A DNA stretch of 64,000 bases from NCBI GenBank assembly GCA_963726315.1, contig CAVSBZ010000007.1, forward strand, positions 496,001 through 560,000. The letters run 5' to 3'. This stretch comes from FEB-25 sp963726315. GTDB taxonomy: Bacteria; Chloroflexota; Anaerolineae; Anaerolineales; UBA4823. Shown here one piece after another: positions 63,778 through 64,000 of the stretch (position 1 is its first letter; every line of letters begins with the position of its first letter). Both the position numbers and the translations under genes were made by a program. Below the pieces are notes generated by a model. That model worked only from the letters and a program-made list of their open reading frames with translations, searched no databases and was not told the origin of the DNA.

Positions 63778-64000
63778 GAGACCTCATCCATGTTTGAAGT
63801 TTTTGGATTTTAAAATAGTAATGACCCCAATATCTCATGTGTTCAGAATGTTGATAATCGTTGTCTCCAGGAGCGATCTTCATAGACAGCTCCCATAATG
63901 CTTTATATTGTTCCCAGGCTTGTTGTGGAGACAGGCTGCGTCTCTCAACCATCTGGGTAATTTCTTCTAGTTCTTTCCATTTTCCCAGGGCTTTATATAC
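63761..64000 (-). CDS. Partner protein of the nucleotidyltransferase (partial, cut by right edge)
   Basis: The frame is open from the window edge (VYKALGKWKELEEITQMVER) to its stop at 63761, so at least 79 residues exist and the N-terminus is missing. An internal ATG at 63952 could be an alternative start. The sequence is helical and charged (SPQQAWEQYKALWELSMKIA). It overlaps the nucleotidyltransferase start by 17 bases, the usual spacing of antitoxin-toxin pairs. I do not recognise a family. Confidence 0.5.
   Translation of the reverse strand, partial: VYKALGKWKELEEITQMVERRSLSPQQAWEQYKALWELSMKIAPGDNDYQHSEHMRYWGHYYFKIQKLQTWMRSHGEAT

Overview
The window looks like a chromosomal piece of a Chloroflexota bacterium of the Anaerolineae type (inference). 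Supporting signs are a bacterial archaeo-eukaryotic release-factor paralogue (baeRF) beside a DnaJ, a SpoVS gene, large secreted proteins with PKD/CarboxypepD-like modules that end in a short 'aromatic-x-P-hydrophobic-basic' tail, several multi-domain sensor kinases, and two LytR-CpsA-Psr proteins. No rRNA, tRNA, CRISPR array, transposase or prophage gene was recognised.

Region 1 (1-13390, all minus strand) is a surface-glycan cluster. Read in the direction of transcription it has a UDP-HexNAc 6-dehydrogenase, a sugar-nucleotide epimerase, a Wzx-type flippase, a GT4 glycosyltransferase, two GT-C-like polytopic proteins, GDP-mannose 4,6-dehydratase, an LPG-synthase-TM-like protein with an apparent CTG start, and two more polytopic proteins. 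The last of these runs off the left edge. Region 2 (13413-18150, minus) is housekeeping: family 4 uracil-DNA glycosylase, RimI, TsaB, TsaE and a PcrA/UvrD helicase.

Region 3 (18246-24033, plus) holds a frameshifted holB, a GAF-GAF-PAS histidine kinase, a degenerate metallo-beta-lactamase protein, an asparaginase and endonuclease III. Region 4 (24253-33430) holds a pair of mutually degenerate sensor proteins on the minus strand, then DnaJ/CbpA, baeRF and a CoA-transferase on the plus strand, then an aspartase/fumarase-family lyase and a receiver-CpaE fusion on the minus strand. Region 5 (33890-46912) is mixed accessory DNA: a heptahaem cytochrome, a GH16 glucanase with PKD domain, a broken RHH/PIN toxin-antitoxin pair with a clear promoter-operator, ComEC with a dead C-terminal domain, a TPR protein, a pore-loop membrane protein, an octamer repeat array, membrane proteins, an epimerase, a frameshifted HEWVH metalloprotease-like protein and SpoVS.

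Region 6 (47070-50514) is an ABC transport operon led by two tandem paralogous membrane-anchored proteins. Region 7 (50769-60889) has a secreted subtilase and a secreted M14 carboxypeptidase in convergent orientation, a lipoprotein interrupted by an in-frame TAG, and two tandem LCP proteins, one of them broken. Region 8 (61112-64000) has an ABC-F ATPase and a nucleotidyltransferase/partner pair cut by the right edge.

A recurring theme is single-base frame breaks: holB, a kinase C-terminus, the zincin, one LCP gene, and both genes of the toxin-antitoxin pair. At least three can be placed in or beside a short homopolymer. Residual assembly indels are therefore a serious alternative to real gene decay.
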